Below the pieces are notes generated by a model. It saw only the letters and a program-made list of their open reading frames with translations. It was not told the DNA's origin and searched no databases. Below, in pieces: positions 33,770-43,900 of a DNA stretch of 58,265 nucleotides. The DNA comes from Desertihabitans aurantiacus (GTDB taxonomy: Bacteria; Actinomycetota; Actinomycetes; Propionibacteriales; Propionibacteriaceae), in contig NZ_QPKK01000003.1 of NCBI RefSeq assembly GCF_003344635.1, forward strand, positions 1-58,265. Direction: 5' to 3'. How positions within the stretch are numbered: position 1 is the first letter of the stretch; every line of letters starts with the position of its first letter. The position numbers were made by a program, and so were the translations under genes.

Positions 33770-35366
33770 GTCAGAGTTGATGATCCAGATCCTTGGAAGT
33801 TCCCGTCCCGACGCAGAGCGGGTGCTCACCCCCCAGGCCCTCGAGCTGGTCGAGCAGCTCCACCACCACTTCGACGGACGTCGTCGAGAGCTGTTGGCGC
33901 TGCGAGCGGAGCGGGCCCGCACCATCACGGCAGGCAAGGACTTCGACTTCCTGCCCGAGACCGCCGACATCCGCTCAGGTGAGTGGAACGTGGCCTCCGC
34001 CGGGCCAGGTCTGGACGACCGCCGGGTCGAGATCACGGGCCCTCCGGAGCGCCGGATGGCGGTGAACGCGCTGAACTCCGGCGCCAAGGTCTGGCTCGCC
34101 GACCTCGAGGACGCCATCACCCCGAGCTGGGACAAGCTGGTCGACGCCCAGGTCACGCTGCACCGCGCGGTGCACGGCGACCTGGACTTCACGACCGAGC
34201 AGGGCAAGGAGTACCGCCTCGGTGAGGAGCTGGCGACCATCGTCGCCCGGCCCCGGGGCTGGCACCTGCTGGAGGAGCACGTGCTCGTCGACGGCACACC
34301 GGTCGCCGGCGCCCTGTTCGACTTCGCCATCTACCTGGCCGCCAACGCCCACCGGCTGGTGGCCAACGGCAGCGGACCCTACTTCTACCTACCCAAGCTC
34401 GAGAGCCACCTCGAGGCCCGATTGTGGAACGACGTCTTCACCTTCGCCCAGGAGCGGCTGGGCATCGCGCACGGGACGATCCGCGCGACCGTGCTGATCG
34501 AGACGATCCCGGCCGCCTTCGAGATGGAGGAGATCCTCTACGAGCTGCGGGACCACGCGGCAGGGCTCAACGCCGGGCGCTGGGACTACATGTTCAGCCT
34601 CATCAAGTACTACCGCGACCGGGGAGCCCGGTTCGTGCTGCCGGACCGCAACGCCGTCACCATGACGGTGCCCTTCATGCGCGCCTACACGACCCTGCTG
34701 GTGCAGACCTGCCACCGGCGCGGCGCCCACGCGATCGGCGGGATGTCGGCCTTCATCCCCAGCCGCGACGCCGACGTCAACGCCACCGCGCTGGACAAGG
34801 TCCGGGCCGACAAGGAGCGCGAGGCCGGCGACGGCTTCGACGGCTCCTGGGTGGCCCACCCCGGCCTGGTCGACATCTGCCGCAGCGCCTTCACCACCGT
34901 GCTGGCGGACCGTCCGCACCAGAAGGACGTGCTGCCCGACGGCCACGTCTCCGCTGCCGACCTCCTGGCAGTGGACCAGACCCCCGGCGCCGTGACCGAT
35001 GAGGGCCTGCGCAGCAACGTCTCGGTCGCCCTGCGCTACCTGCGGTCCTGGCTGGGCGGCGTTGGCGCCGCGGCGATCGACAACCTCATGGAGGACGCGG
35101 CGACCGCCGAGATCGCCCGGGCCCAGGTGTGGCAGTGGGTGCACTCCGGGACGCGGACCACCTCGGGTGAGCCCATCACCGCCGAGGCCGTCCGAACCCT
35201 GGTGGAGGAGCAGGTCGCCGCCCTCGGGCCCGACTTCCCGCCGGCCGCCAGAGACGTCTTCCTGCAGATCGCGCTCGCCGACGACTTCGACGACTTCCTG
35301 ACCACTGTTGCCTACCCCCACGTGGTGGAACCGTCGGCTCGCGCCGACGTCGCCGCAGGGGTCTGA
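33762..35366 (+). CDS. aceB: Malate synthase A
   Basis: Condenses glyoxylate with acetyl-CoA to malate and CoA. Length 534 residues, normal for the A-type enzyme. Signature regions: NSGAKVWLADLEDAITPSW; RPRGWHLLEEH (catalytic Arg); ATVLIETIPAAFEMEEILYE and LNAGRWDYMFS (metal-binding Glu and Asp); IGGMSAFIPSR; and MEDAATAEIARAQVWQW (catalytic Asp). Start may be ATG 33780 (528 residues) because the first ATG lies inside the operator. It is 20 bases before a sugar-binding-protein gene on the same strand and no isocitrate lyase gene is present, so here it probably removes glyoxylate made from the imported substrate rather than serving acetate growth. Confidence 0.95.
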   Translation: MRKSELMIQILGSSRPDAERVLTPQALELVEQLHHHFDGRRRELLALRAERARTITAGKDFDFLPETADIRSGEWNVASAGPGLDDRRVEITGPPERRMAVNALNSGAKVWLADLEDAITPSWDKLVDAQVTLHRAVHGDLDFTTEQGKEYRLGEELATIVARPRGWHLLEEHVLVDGTPVAGALFDFAIYLAANAHRLVANGSGPYFYLPKLESHLEARLWNDVFTFAQERLGIAHGTIRATVLIETIPAAFEMEEILYELRDHAAGLNAGRWDYMFSLIKYYRDRGARFVLPDRNAVTMTVPFMRAYTTLLVQTCHRRGAHAIGGMSAFIPSRDADVNATALDKVRADKEREAGDGFDGSWVAHPGLVDICRSAFTTVLADRPHQKDVLPDGHVSAADLLAVDQTPGAVTDEGLRSNVSVALRYLRSWLGGVGAAAIDNLMEDAATAEIARAQVWQWVHSGTRTTSGEPITAEAVRTLVEEQVAALGPDFPPAARDVFLQIALADDFDDFLTTVAYPHVVEPSARADVAAGV

Positions 35367-35386
35367 CCACGTACCCGAGGAGAACG

Positions 35387-36658
35387 ATGACCATGACACG
35401 GATCAGCCGACGCAGCCTGATCTCCGGCCTCGGCGCCCTGGGCGCCAGCGGGGCACTGGCCGCCTGCGGTGGCGGGCCGGCTGGCTCCGCGACGCCCAAC
35501 GAGGTGTCCTTCGCCAACTGGTCGGACAACTTCGCCGATCTCTACACCCAGAGCCTGGACGCCTACGAGGCCCAGTCGGGTGTGACGGTCGTACGCCAGG
35601 CCGATGTCCCCTTCGACGACTACCAGACCAGGTTCCGCACGCTGCTCTCGGGCGGGCAGCCGCCGGGTCTGATGCGGCTCAACGACGACTTCGTGCGCGA
35701 GATGACCGACAAGGAGCAGCTGGCCGACCTCGGCGAGCGGATCAGCGGTCTGAGCGAGGAGGAGTACTTCGCCGACGTCGCCGCCTTCACCGCTCTGGAG
35801 TCCGGGCAGGGCGGCCTGCCCATCGGGTCATCGCCGCGGGTCCTCTTCTACAACAAGACGATGCTCCAGGAGGCGGGGATCACCCCGCCCAGCAGCTGGG
35901 TACCCGACCAGTGGCAGTGGGACGACGTGCTCGCTGCCGCCCAGGAGGTCACCGGAGGGGACCGGTACGGCATCTGCCTGTGGACCGACACCGGCTTCGA
36001 GAACACCTTCGCCGTGAACAACGGCGGCCCGGGGATCTTCTCCGCCGACGGCACCAGCTTCACCTTGGCCGACCCGGCCGGCATCGAGGCGATCCAGTGG
36101 GTGGTCGACCTGACCCTCAAGCACAAGGTGCAGCCGACCTGGGCCTACCTCACCGGGGAGGACGCCGACCTGAGGCTCTTCACCGCCGGCAACCTCGGGA
36201 TGTTCTTCGGCACCATGGGCCTGGCCACCTACATGCGGGAGAACGTCACCGACTTCGAGTGGGACGTCGCCCCGATGCCGGCCAAGGTCGAGCAGCGGCA
36301 GGAGGGCAGCCTCTCGGTCTTCGTGGTACCCCGGGAGTCCGCTGACGTCGACCGCGGCTGGGAGCTGCTGCAGTGGATGGTGGGCCGCGAGTCGGGCTCG
36401 ATCTTCGCCGAGGCCGGCGCCTTCATCCCGCTGCACCGGGAAGCGGCCGCACTGGTCGAGAAGACCTCCACCCAGGGCGAGAACATGGCGTTGTTCGCCG
36501 AGGCGGCCGGGTACCAGACCACCGTCAACTCCACCCGAGCCACCGCGCAAGCCGTGCAGCTCTACCGCCCCCAGCTCGAGCGCGCCTACATCGGCGAGAT
36601 CAGCGTCGAGGAGGCGCTGACCAGTGTCCGGGCCCAGGTCGAGCGTGTCATCGGCTGA
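35387..36658 (+). CDS. Extracellular sugar-binding lipoprotein (ABC, family 1)
   Basis: A 423-residue solute-binding protein. N-terminus: twin-arginine motif (ISRRSLISGLG) and lipobox (LAACGG), so exported, probably by Tat, and lipid-anchored. The mature part shows family-1 features (VSFANWSDNFADLY; RVLFYNKTMLQEAGI; AGNLGMFFGTMG; SVFVVPRES). AGGAG precedes the ATG. It lies between malate synthase and two permeases and is followed by a gap of only one base before the next start, so the whole set is one operon under the IclR-type operator. Sugar unknown. Confidence 0.93.
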   Translation: MTMTRISRRSLISGLGALGASGALAACGGGPAGSATPNEVSFANWSDNFADLYTQSLDAYEAQSGVTVVRQADVPFDDYQTRFRTLLSGGQPPGLMRLNDDFVREMTDKEQLADLGERISGLSEEEYFADVAAFTALESGQGGLPIGSSPRVLFYNKTMLQEAGITPPSSWVPDQWQWDDVLAAAQEVTGGDRYGICLWTDTGFENTFAVNNGGPGIFSADGTSFTLADPAGIEAIQWVVDLTLKHKVQPTWAYLTGEDADLRLFTAGNLGMFFGTMGLATYMRENVTDFEWDVAPMPAKVEQRQEGSLSVFVVPRESADVDRGWELLQWMVGRESGSIFAEAGAFIPLHREAAALVEKTSTQGENMALFAEAAGYQTTVNSTRATAQAVQLYRPQLERAYIGEISVEEALTSVRAQVERVIG

Positions 36659-36659
36659 C

Positions 36660-37586
36660 ATGTCCGTGCTGACAGAGCCCACCGCGTCGGCGGTCGCCCG
36701 CCCGGAGCGACGGCGACAGCGGCGGCGCGCCGCCCTGCAGGGCTGGGCGTTCGTCGCTCCCCTGGTCATCGGCATCGCGGTGTTCCAGGCGTATCCGCTC
36801 CTCGTGTCGCTGTGGGCCTCCTTCCACTCCTGGGACGGTTTCACCACACCGACCTGGATCGGGCTGGACAACTTCACCGCGATGCCGGCCGACGAGCTGC
36901 TCGTCAACTCGGTGAAGATCACGCTGCTGTTCACGCTGGGCTCGATCCCGCTCACCGTCGTCCTGGCCCTGCTGCTGGCGGTGCTGTGCAACCGCGGGGG
37001 GCGGATCAGCAGCTCCTTCTTCCGCACCGCCTACTTCACGCCCTACGTCACCAGCATCGTGGCCATCAGCCTGGTCTTCACCCAGTTCTTCGCCCCCGAG
37101 GGCGTGATCAACCAGGTGCTGGGTCTGGTCGGCATCGACGGTCCGGAGTGGCTCGCCGACTCCACGTTCGCCCTGGTCGCGGTCATCGTCGTCGCCGTCT
37201 GGCAGGGCGTGGGCTACCCGATGGTCATCCTGCTCTCCGGCCTGCAGGCGATCCCGAAGGAGCTGTACGAAGCAGCCGACGTGGACGGGGCCAGCCCGCC
37301 CGCACGGTTCTTCCGGATCACCTTGCCGCTGCTGACTCCCCAGCTGTTCTTCGTGCTCATCACCCAGTTCATCCTGAGCTTCCAGATCTTCGGGGTGGTG
37401 TTCGTGATGACCTCCGGCGGACCGGGGAACGCCACGTCGGTGTTCATCTACTACGTGTTCCAGAACGCGTTCTCCTTCGGCCAGCTCGGTTACGCGTCCG
37501 CCATGGCGTGGGCGATGTTCCTCTTCATCGTGGCCCTCACCGTCATCCAGCTGCGACTGCAGAAGAAGTGGGTGTTCTACGCATGA
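36660..37586 (+). CDS. Sugar ABC transporter permease, MalF-like
   Basis: A 308-residue inner-membrane permease with six predicted helices, the first being WAFVAPLVIGIAVFQAYPLL. The EAA loop reads YEAADVDGASPPARF followed by ITLPLL. It pairs with the next permease to form the channel. ATG 36660 directly follows the binding-protein stop; its 3' end overlaps the next start (ATGA). No ATPase gene is in the operon; a shared MsiK-type ATPase is expected elsewhere. Confidence 0.95.
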   Translation: MSVLTEPTASAVARPERRRQRRRAALQGWAFVAPLVIGIAVFQAYPLLVSLWASFHSWDGFTTPTWIGLDNFTAMPADELLVNSVKITLLFTLGSIPLTVVLALLLAVLCNRGGRISSSFFRTAYFTPYVTSIVAISLVFTQFFAPEGVINQVLGLVGIDGPEWLADSTFALVAVIVVAVWQGVGYPMVILLSGLQAIPKELYEAADVDGASPPARFFRITLPLLTPQLFFVLITQFILSFQIFGVVFVMTSGGPGNATSVFIYYVFQNAFSFGQLGYASAMAWAMFLFIVALTVIQLRLQKKWVFYA

Positions 37587-38479
37587 CCGTCCTCGAGAAG
37601 CAGACCGCGCTGCCGGGTGCACCCGGTGGCGAGCAGCACCGAGGTCACCGCCGACGCGTCCGCCGGCTCAGCGGATGGTCGTTCGTCCGGGTGCTGTTCA
37701 TGCTCGCCCTGGTCGTCGTCTTCGCCACCCCGCTGCTCTGGATGATCAACAACTCGTTGCGGACCGAGGCGGCCATCGCCGCCGACCCGCTGGGGCTGGC
37801 CGGTCCACGTCTGGAGCTGGACAACTACGCCGTGGCGGGTGAGGCCGTCGCGCCCTTCTTCCTCAACAGCGTGAAGCTCGCCGTCCTCAACGTGGTCGGG
37901 GTCCTCCTGATCGGAGCGCTGGCCGGGTACGCCTTCGCCCGGATGCAGTTCCCCGGCAAGGGCGTGCTCTTCGCGGTGGTCCTCGCCACCGCCATCGTCC
38001 CCGGCATCGTCTACCTCATCCCCCAGTACGCGCTCTTCCAGCAGCTCGGCTGGATCGACACCCACCTGCCGCTGTGGGTGCCGAGGGTCCTGACCCCGGT
38101 CTTCGCCACGTTCCTGCTCCGCCAGGCCTTCCTCGGCCTGCCTCGAGAGCTCGAGGACGCCGCCCGCATCGATGGGGCAGGGACGCTGCAGATCTTCTTC
38201 CGGGTGATGATCCCCCAGGTCAAGCCCGCCCTGGCGGCGGTCGGCATCTTCACCTTCATCGAGAGCTGGAACGACCTGTTCGGCCCGCTGATCTTCCTCA
38301 ACTCCACGTCGCTGCAGACGCTCCCGGTGGCGCTGGCCCTCTTCCGTGGCGAGTTCTTCACGACCGTCAGCACCCTGATGGCTGCCTCGACGCTCACTGT
38401 CGCACCGGTGCTGGTGGTCTACCTGTTCGCCCAGCGCTACATCGTCGAGGGCATCACCAGCAGCGGCGTGAAGGGCTGA
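37583..38479 (+). CDS. Sugar ABC transporter permease, MalG-like
   Basis: A 298-residue inner-membrane permease, second half of the channel. After a basic leader the first helix is LFMLALVVVFATPLLWMINN; the EAA loop is LEDAARIDGAGTLQIF followed by VMIPQV. The C-terminus RYIVEGITSSGVKG is the standard CUT1 MalG ending (G-x-x-x-GAVKG type). Start overlaps the preceding stop by four bases. Confidence 0.95.
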   Translation: MTVLEKQTALPGAPGGEQHRGHRRRVRRLSGWSFVRVLFMLALVVVFATPLLWMINNSLRTEAAIAADPLGLAGPRLELDNYAVAGEAVAPFFLNSVKLAVLNVVGVLLIGALAGYAFARMQFPGKGVLFAVVLATAIVPGIVYLIPQYALFQQLGWIDTHLPLWVPRVLTPVFATFLLRQAFLGLPRELEDAARIDGAGTLQIFFRVMIPQVKPALAAVGIFTFIESWNDLFGPLIFLNSTSLQTLPVALALFRGEFFTTVSTLMAASTLTVAPVLVVYLFAQRYIVEGITSSGVKG

Positions 38480-38545
38480 GCAGCACCGCCGACGAACGCG
38501 CAGAACCACCCGACCGAATCCGCCCCAGAGAAGGAGCGATCCACC

Positions 38546-40696
38546 ATGTCCGACGCTGCACTCCCCTGGTACCGCCGCACGCTGCGCTGGGGCCAGACCA
38601 ACCTGACCGAGACCGACCCCGAGCGCTACGACCCAGAGCTGTGGCGGGCGCAGTGGAAGGCGACCCGGATCCAGGGCGTCATCGTCAACGCCGGCGGCAT
38701 CGTCGCCTACTACCCCAGCGCGTTCCCGCTGCAGCACCGGGCGAGCCACCTGGGTGATCGCGACCTCTACGGCGAGATCGTGGCCCACGCACGGGCCGAC
38801 GGGCTGAGCGTCATCGCCCGGATGGACTCGAACCGGGCGGGAGAGGAGTTCTACGCCGCGCACCCGGACTGGTTCAGCTGCGACGCCGACGGCGCTCCGT
38901 ACCGGGCGGGCGCCGCCTACATCTCCTGCGTCAACAGCCCCTACTACGACGAGTACCTGCCTGCGGTCTTCCGCGAGATCATCGAACGCAGCGCACCCGA
39001 CGGCTTCGCCGACAACAGCTGGGCCGGGCTCGCCAGCCACCAGATCTGCTACTGCACCTACTGCCGTACCCGCTTCCGCGACGCCGTCGGTGAGGCGCTG
39101 CCGGCTCGCCGGGACTGGGACGACCCGGTCTTCCGGGAGTGGGTGCGGTGGAACGACCGGCGCCGGGTCGAGATCTGGCGGCAGAACACCGCGGTGACCA
39201 CCGAGGCCGGTGGCCCCGACTGCGTCTGGGTGGGCATGCTGCACGGCGACCTGGCCGACCAGGTCAAGCGGTTCACCGACCTCCGCGAGCTCACCCGTGA
39301 CGCGAAGATCCTGTTCGTCGACCACCAGCGCCGCACCCAGCGGGACGGCTTCGCCGAGAACGCCGAGGTCGGCAAGCGCCTGCACCAGCTCGCCGGCTGG
39401 GACGTCCTCATGCCGGAGAGCCAGGCGATGTACGCCGCGGGGGCGGGCTTCTTCCGCTCGACGTCGATGCCCGAGGCCGAGGTCCGGGTGTGGTCTGCCT
39501 CCGGGACGGCCGGCGGCATCCAGCCGTGGTGGCACCACATCAGCGCCTACCACGAGGACCGGCGTCAGTACGCCACCGCCGAACCCATCTTCACCTTCCA
39601 CGAGCGCAACGAGCGCTACCTCACCGACCGGACACCTCGGGCCCAGGTCGCCGTGGTGTGGTCCCAGGCCAACTCCTACTTCCACGGCCGCGACGACGTG
39701 GACAACACCGCGGTAGCACCCAACCGAGGCATGGTCGCGGCACTGCGCCGGGCCAGGATCCCCTACCTGCCGGTGCACGCCGACGACGTCGCCGGGCTCA
39801 GCGAGGAGATCGGCGTGCTGGTGCTGCCCGACCTCGCCGTGATGTCCCCCGAGCAGTGCGAGGCCGTACGGGCCTTCGCGGCCCGCGGAGGATCGGTGGT
39901 GGCGACCGGGCAGACCAGCCTGAAGGATGCCGACGGGCAGCTCCTGGACGACTTCGGGCTGGCCGACGTGCTCGGCGTGTCGGCCACCGGCAGCTCCCGC
40001 GGCACGGTGCGGCCCTACGCCTTCGACATCGAGGACTGGCAGCGCCACGACTACCTGCGGTTCGACGACGCCGTGGCCGACGAGTCCTCGCCGCTGCGGT
40101 CGCGCCTGGCGGGGACCACCATCCTCGCCCTCGGCGGTCGGCTGGAGGGCGTGCGTGCCGTCGACGCCGATGTCGCCGCCACCTACGTCGAGCCCTTCCC
40201 CTTCTACCCTCCGGAGCTGGCCTGGCTCCGCACCGAGCCGACCAGCACCCCGGTGCTCACCGTCCGCGAGCACCCGGCGGGTGGGCGGATCGCCTACCTC
40301 GCCGCCGACCTGGACCGGGCGGCGTCCCGGGACCACCGGCCGGACAGCCTCCAGCTGCTCGGCAACGTGGTCCGCTGGGCGCACCCGGCGCCGCCGCTGC
40401 TCGAGGTCGACGGCGCGGGCGACATCGACTGCCACGTCTACGAGCAGGACTCGGCACTGGTCGTGCACCTGGTCACCAACACCGCACCCAGCCCCGTGCC
40501 CGGCTCACTGCACGAGCTGATCCCGCTGGGCCCCTTCCGGGTGCAGGTGCGAGATCCCCGGCTGACGGGCGAGATCCGGGGCCGTGCCCTGGTGGCGGAC
40601 ACGGACGTCACGGTGTCCACCGACGCCGGCACGGCCACGGTGGAGGTGCCGAAGCTCCTCGACCACGAGATCGTGGTGCTCGGCCTTCCCGGGTGA
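38546..40696 (+). CDS. GHL6-like glycoside hydrolase with beta-galactosidase trimerisation domain
   Basis: A 716-residue cytoplasmic protein (no signal peptide). The N-terminal TIM barrel (about 1-370) starts RRTLRWGQTNLTETDPERYD and contains VIARMDSNRAGEEFYAAHPDW and a predicted acidic site PDGFADNSWAG, near a Cys cluster (ICYCTYC). A flavodoxin-like trimerisation domain follows at about 385-530 (VGVLVLPDLAVMSPEQCEAV type), then a beta-sandwich end. This layout fits the GHL6/GH42-related family, often labelled only as hypothetical glycosyl hydrolase. It would cut an imported oligosaccharide. Last gene of the aceB operon, with AAGGAG before the ATG. A paralogue is encoded at 55166, and its own 3' end has a decayed copy at 53317. 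Confidence 0.8.
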   Translation: MSDAALPWYRRTLRWGQTNLTETDPERYDPELWRAQWKATRIQGVIVNAGGIVAYYPSAFPLQHRASHLGDRDLYGEIVAHARADGLSVIARMDSNRAGEEFYAAHPDWFSCDADGAPYRAGAAYISCVNSPYYDEYLPAVFREIIERSAPDGFADNSWAGLASHQICYCTYCRTRFRDAVGEALPARRDWDDPVFREWVRWNDRRRVEIWRQNTAVTTEAGGPDCVWVGMLHGDLADQVKRFTDLRELTRDAKILFVDHQRRTQRDGFAENAEVGKRLHQLAGWDVLMPESQAMYAAGAGFFRSTSMPEAEVRVWSASGTAGGIQPWWHHISAYHEDRRQYATAEPIFTFHERNERYLTDRTPRAQVAVVWSQANSYFHGRDDVDNTAVAPNRGMVAALRRARIPYLPVHADDVAGLSEEIGVLVLPDLAVMSPEQCEAVRAFAARGGSVVATGQTSLKDADGQLLDDFGLADVLGVSATGSSRGTVRPYAFDIEDWQRHDYLRFDDAVADESSPLRSRLAGTTILALGGRLEGVRAVDADVAATYVEPFPFYPPELAWLRTEPTSTPVLTVREHPAGGRIAYLAADLDRAASRDHRPDSLQLLGNVVRWAHPAPPLLEVDGAGDIDCHVYEQDSALVVHLVTNTAPSPVPGSLHELIPLGPFRVQVRDPRLTGEIRGRALVADTDVTVSTDAGTATVEVPKLLDHEIVVLGLPG

Positions 40697-40719
40697 GGAC
40701 CTCCCTCATCCCGGCAGGA

Positions 40720-40754
40720 GCCGGGCCGGCCCTGTGAGGGACCGGCGGCCCGGC
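40720..40754 (+). terminator. Hairpin closing the aceB-importer operon
   Basis: GCCGGGC at 40720-40726 pairs with GCCCGGC at 40748-40754, with further imperfect pairing inside (CCCT with AGGG). It starts 24 bases after the glycoside hydrolase stop. Confidence 0.6.
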
Positions 40755-40946
40755 GATCCCCCGCTCGTCCGTGCTGCCGGCCCCTGCTGGATCCCGGGCC
40801 TGCGCCGACGGCCGAGGTGGCGCGTGAGAGGTGGCTCCGGGTGCCGAGAGGTGCGGGAGGGCTCCGACGAGGACGCCCGTTGCCCAGCGCTCATCCGCAG
40901 GCTTACGCTCGCCAGATCCGGACGGCCTCCCGAAGGGATCGCAACG

Positions 40947-43900
40947 ATGCGACCGACCCCGACCACCCCTGCCTCCACGCGCCACCGCCGCACCGCGGCC
41001 CTGCTCAGCGCGCTGGCGATCACCGCCACCGGCCTGACGGTCACCGCCGCTCCCACCCCGGCGCAGGCCGAGGACGAGCTCGTCACCCTGGTCGGCAGCC
41101 TGCAGAGCGAGCTCGGCTGCGCCTCCGACTGGGATCCCGGCTGCACCGAGACCGTCCTCGAGCCCACCGGCGGCACCGGGTACGCGGCCACGTTCACGGT
41201 CCCGGCCGGCAGCTGGGAGCTCAAGGTCGCCATCGGGGGCACCTGGGACGAGTCGCACCCGGCCGCCAACCGTCCGCTGGTGCTCGAGGCCCCGACCGAG
41301 GTCGAGGTCGCCTACGACTCCGAGACCGACGCGGTCGACGTCCGCTCCGCCGAGCTCCCCGGCGACGCCACGAAGGCCGACGCCGACCTCGCGCAGGACT
41401 CGCTGCGGGCGCCCGTCACCACCGAGCAGTTCTACTTCGTGATGGCCGACCGCTTCGCCAACGGCGACCCGTCCAACGACACCGGCGGCATCACCGGCGG
41501 ACGGCTCGACCACGGCTTCGACCCCACCGACAAGGGCTTCTACCACGGCGGCGACCTCGCCGGCCTCCAGCAGCAGCTCGACTACATCGAGGGCCTCGGC
41601 ACCACCGCGATCTGGCTGACGCCGTCGTTCGAGAACAACCCGGTGCAGGGCGCGGACGCCGACGCCAGCGCGGGCTACCACGGCTACTGGATCACCGACT
41701 TCACCCAGATCGACCCCCACCTCGGCACCAACGAGGAGATGAAGGCCCTCATCGACGCCGCCCACGCCCGCGGCATGAAGGTCTACTTCGACATCATCAC
41801 CAACCACACCGCCGACATCATCGACTACGCCGAGGGCGAGTACTCCTATGTCGACAAGGCGATCGAGCCCTACCGCGACGCCACCGGCATCCCCTTCGAC
41901 GACGCCGACTACGCCGGCACCGACACCTTCCCCGAGATCGACCCGGCCACCTCGTTCCCCTACACCCCGGTCTTCCGCGACGAGGCCGACGCGACAGTCA
42001 AAACCCCGGCCTGGCTCAACGACCCGCGGCTCTACCACAACCGCGGCGACTCCACCTTCGCCGGCGAGTCCAGCACCCACGGCGACTTCATCGGCCTGGA
42101 CGACCTGTGGACCGAACGGCACGAGGTCGTCGACGGCATGATCGACATCTACTCCACCTGGGCCGAGTTCGGCATCGACGGGTTCCGCATCGACACCGTC
42201 AAGCACGTCAACCTGGAGTTCTGGCAGGAGTTCTCCCCCGCCGTCCTCGAGGCCGCCCGCGCCGGCAACGAGGACTTCTTCATGTTCGGCGAGGTGTTCG
42301 ACGCCAACCCCGCCTACACCTCCACCTTCACCACCGAGGGCCAGCTGCAGGGCGTCCTCGACTTCGGCTTCCAGGCCCGCGCGGTCGAGGCCGCAGGCGG
42401 CGGCGTGGGCAGCACCGGGCTGCGCGACTTCTTCCTCGCCGACGACCTCTACACCGACACCGACTCCAACGCCTACCAGCTGCCCACCTTCCTCGGGAAC
42501 CACGACATGGGCCGCGCCGCCATGCTGCTCGGGGCCAAGGGCCTGGACGACGCCGAGCTGCTGCAGCGGGTCGGACTCGCCCACGAGCTGATGTTCACCA
42601 GCCGCGGCCAACCGGTCGTCTACTACGGCGACGAGCAGGGCTTCATCGGCGCCGGCGGTGACAAGGACGCCCGCCAGGACATGTTCGCCACCCAGACCGC
42701 CCAGTACGCCGACGAGCCGGTCCTCGGCGGTCCGTCGGGGTCCCGCGACCGCTACGACACCAGCCACCCGCTGTACCAGCAGATCGTCGAGCTGTCCGAG
42801 CTGCGCGCCGACCACCCGGCGCTGGCCGACGGCGCCCAGCAGCACCGCTACGCCTCCGACCAGACCGGCCTGTACGCCTTCTCCCGGATCGACCGCGAGG
42901 AGCGCCGCGAGTACCTCGTCGTGGTCAACACCGGCGCCGAGGAGCAGACGGCCGCGATCCCCACCTGGACGCCGAGGGGCAGCCTGCGCGGCATCCACGG
43001 CGACGACGCCCGGCTCCGTGCCGACGCCGAGGGCCGCGTCGAGGTCACCGTGCCCGCGGCGTCCACCGTCGTCTACCGCGCCGACCAGCAATTGAAGAAG
43101 CGGAAGAGCGCGCCCGACGTCGTCCTCGTCAGCCCCGACGGACGCCCCGGGCAGCCGGCTGAGCAGGCCACCGTGGGCGGCCGCGCCGAGATCCGCGCCG
43201 GCACCACCGACAGCGTCTTCGCCCAGGCCAGCTTCGCCTGGCGTCCCGCCGGCACCAGCGAGTGGCGCCCGCTCGGCACCGACGACAACGCCCCCTACCG
43301 GGTCTTCCACGACGTCGACGACCTCTCCGCCGGCACCCTGGTCGAGTACCGGGTGGTGCTGGAGGACGCCAGCGGCAACCTCAGCGCCGACTCCTCCTCC
43401 GCCGTGGTCGGCGAGCCCGCCCCGCCGCCGATCGGCCCCGGCGGACCCACCGGACCGGTCGAGCAGCCCGAGGCGGTCTCGGTGCCCGGCGACCACAACA
43501 GCGAGATGGGCTGCGCCGCCGACTGGGCGCCCGACTGCGAGCAGGCCCAGCTCACCCTCGACCCCGACGACGACCTCTGGAAGGCCACGATCGACCTGCC
43601 CGCCGGCCCGCACGCCTACAAGGCCGCGGTCAACCGGTCCTGGGACGAGAACTACGGCGCCGGGGCGGTCCGCGACGGCGCCAACATCTCCTACACCGCT
43701 CCCGGCGGCCCGGTCACCTTCTACTACGACCACGCCACCCACTGGGTGACCAGCGACGCCCAGGGCCCGATCCTCACCGCCCCGGGCTCGATGCAGAGCG
43801 AGCTCGGCTGCCCCGCCGACTGGTCCCCGGACTGCATGCGCCCCTGGCTGCAGGACCCCGACGGCGACGGCACCTACACCTGGTCGTCGACCGAGGTGCC

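Noticed and set aside
37577-40468. A 963-codon antisense open frame over the MalG-like permease and hydrolase
   Set aside because: Same shadow effect; the sense strand encodes two clear proteins with correct motifs and spacing.
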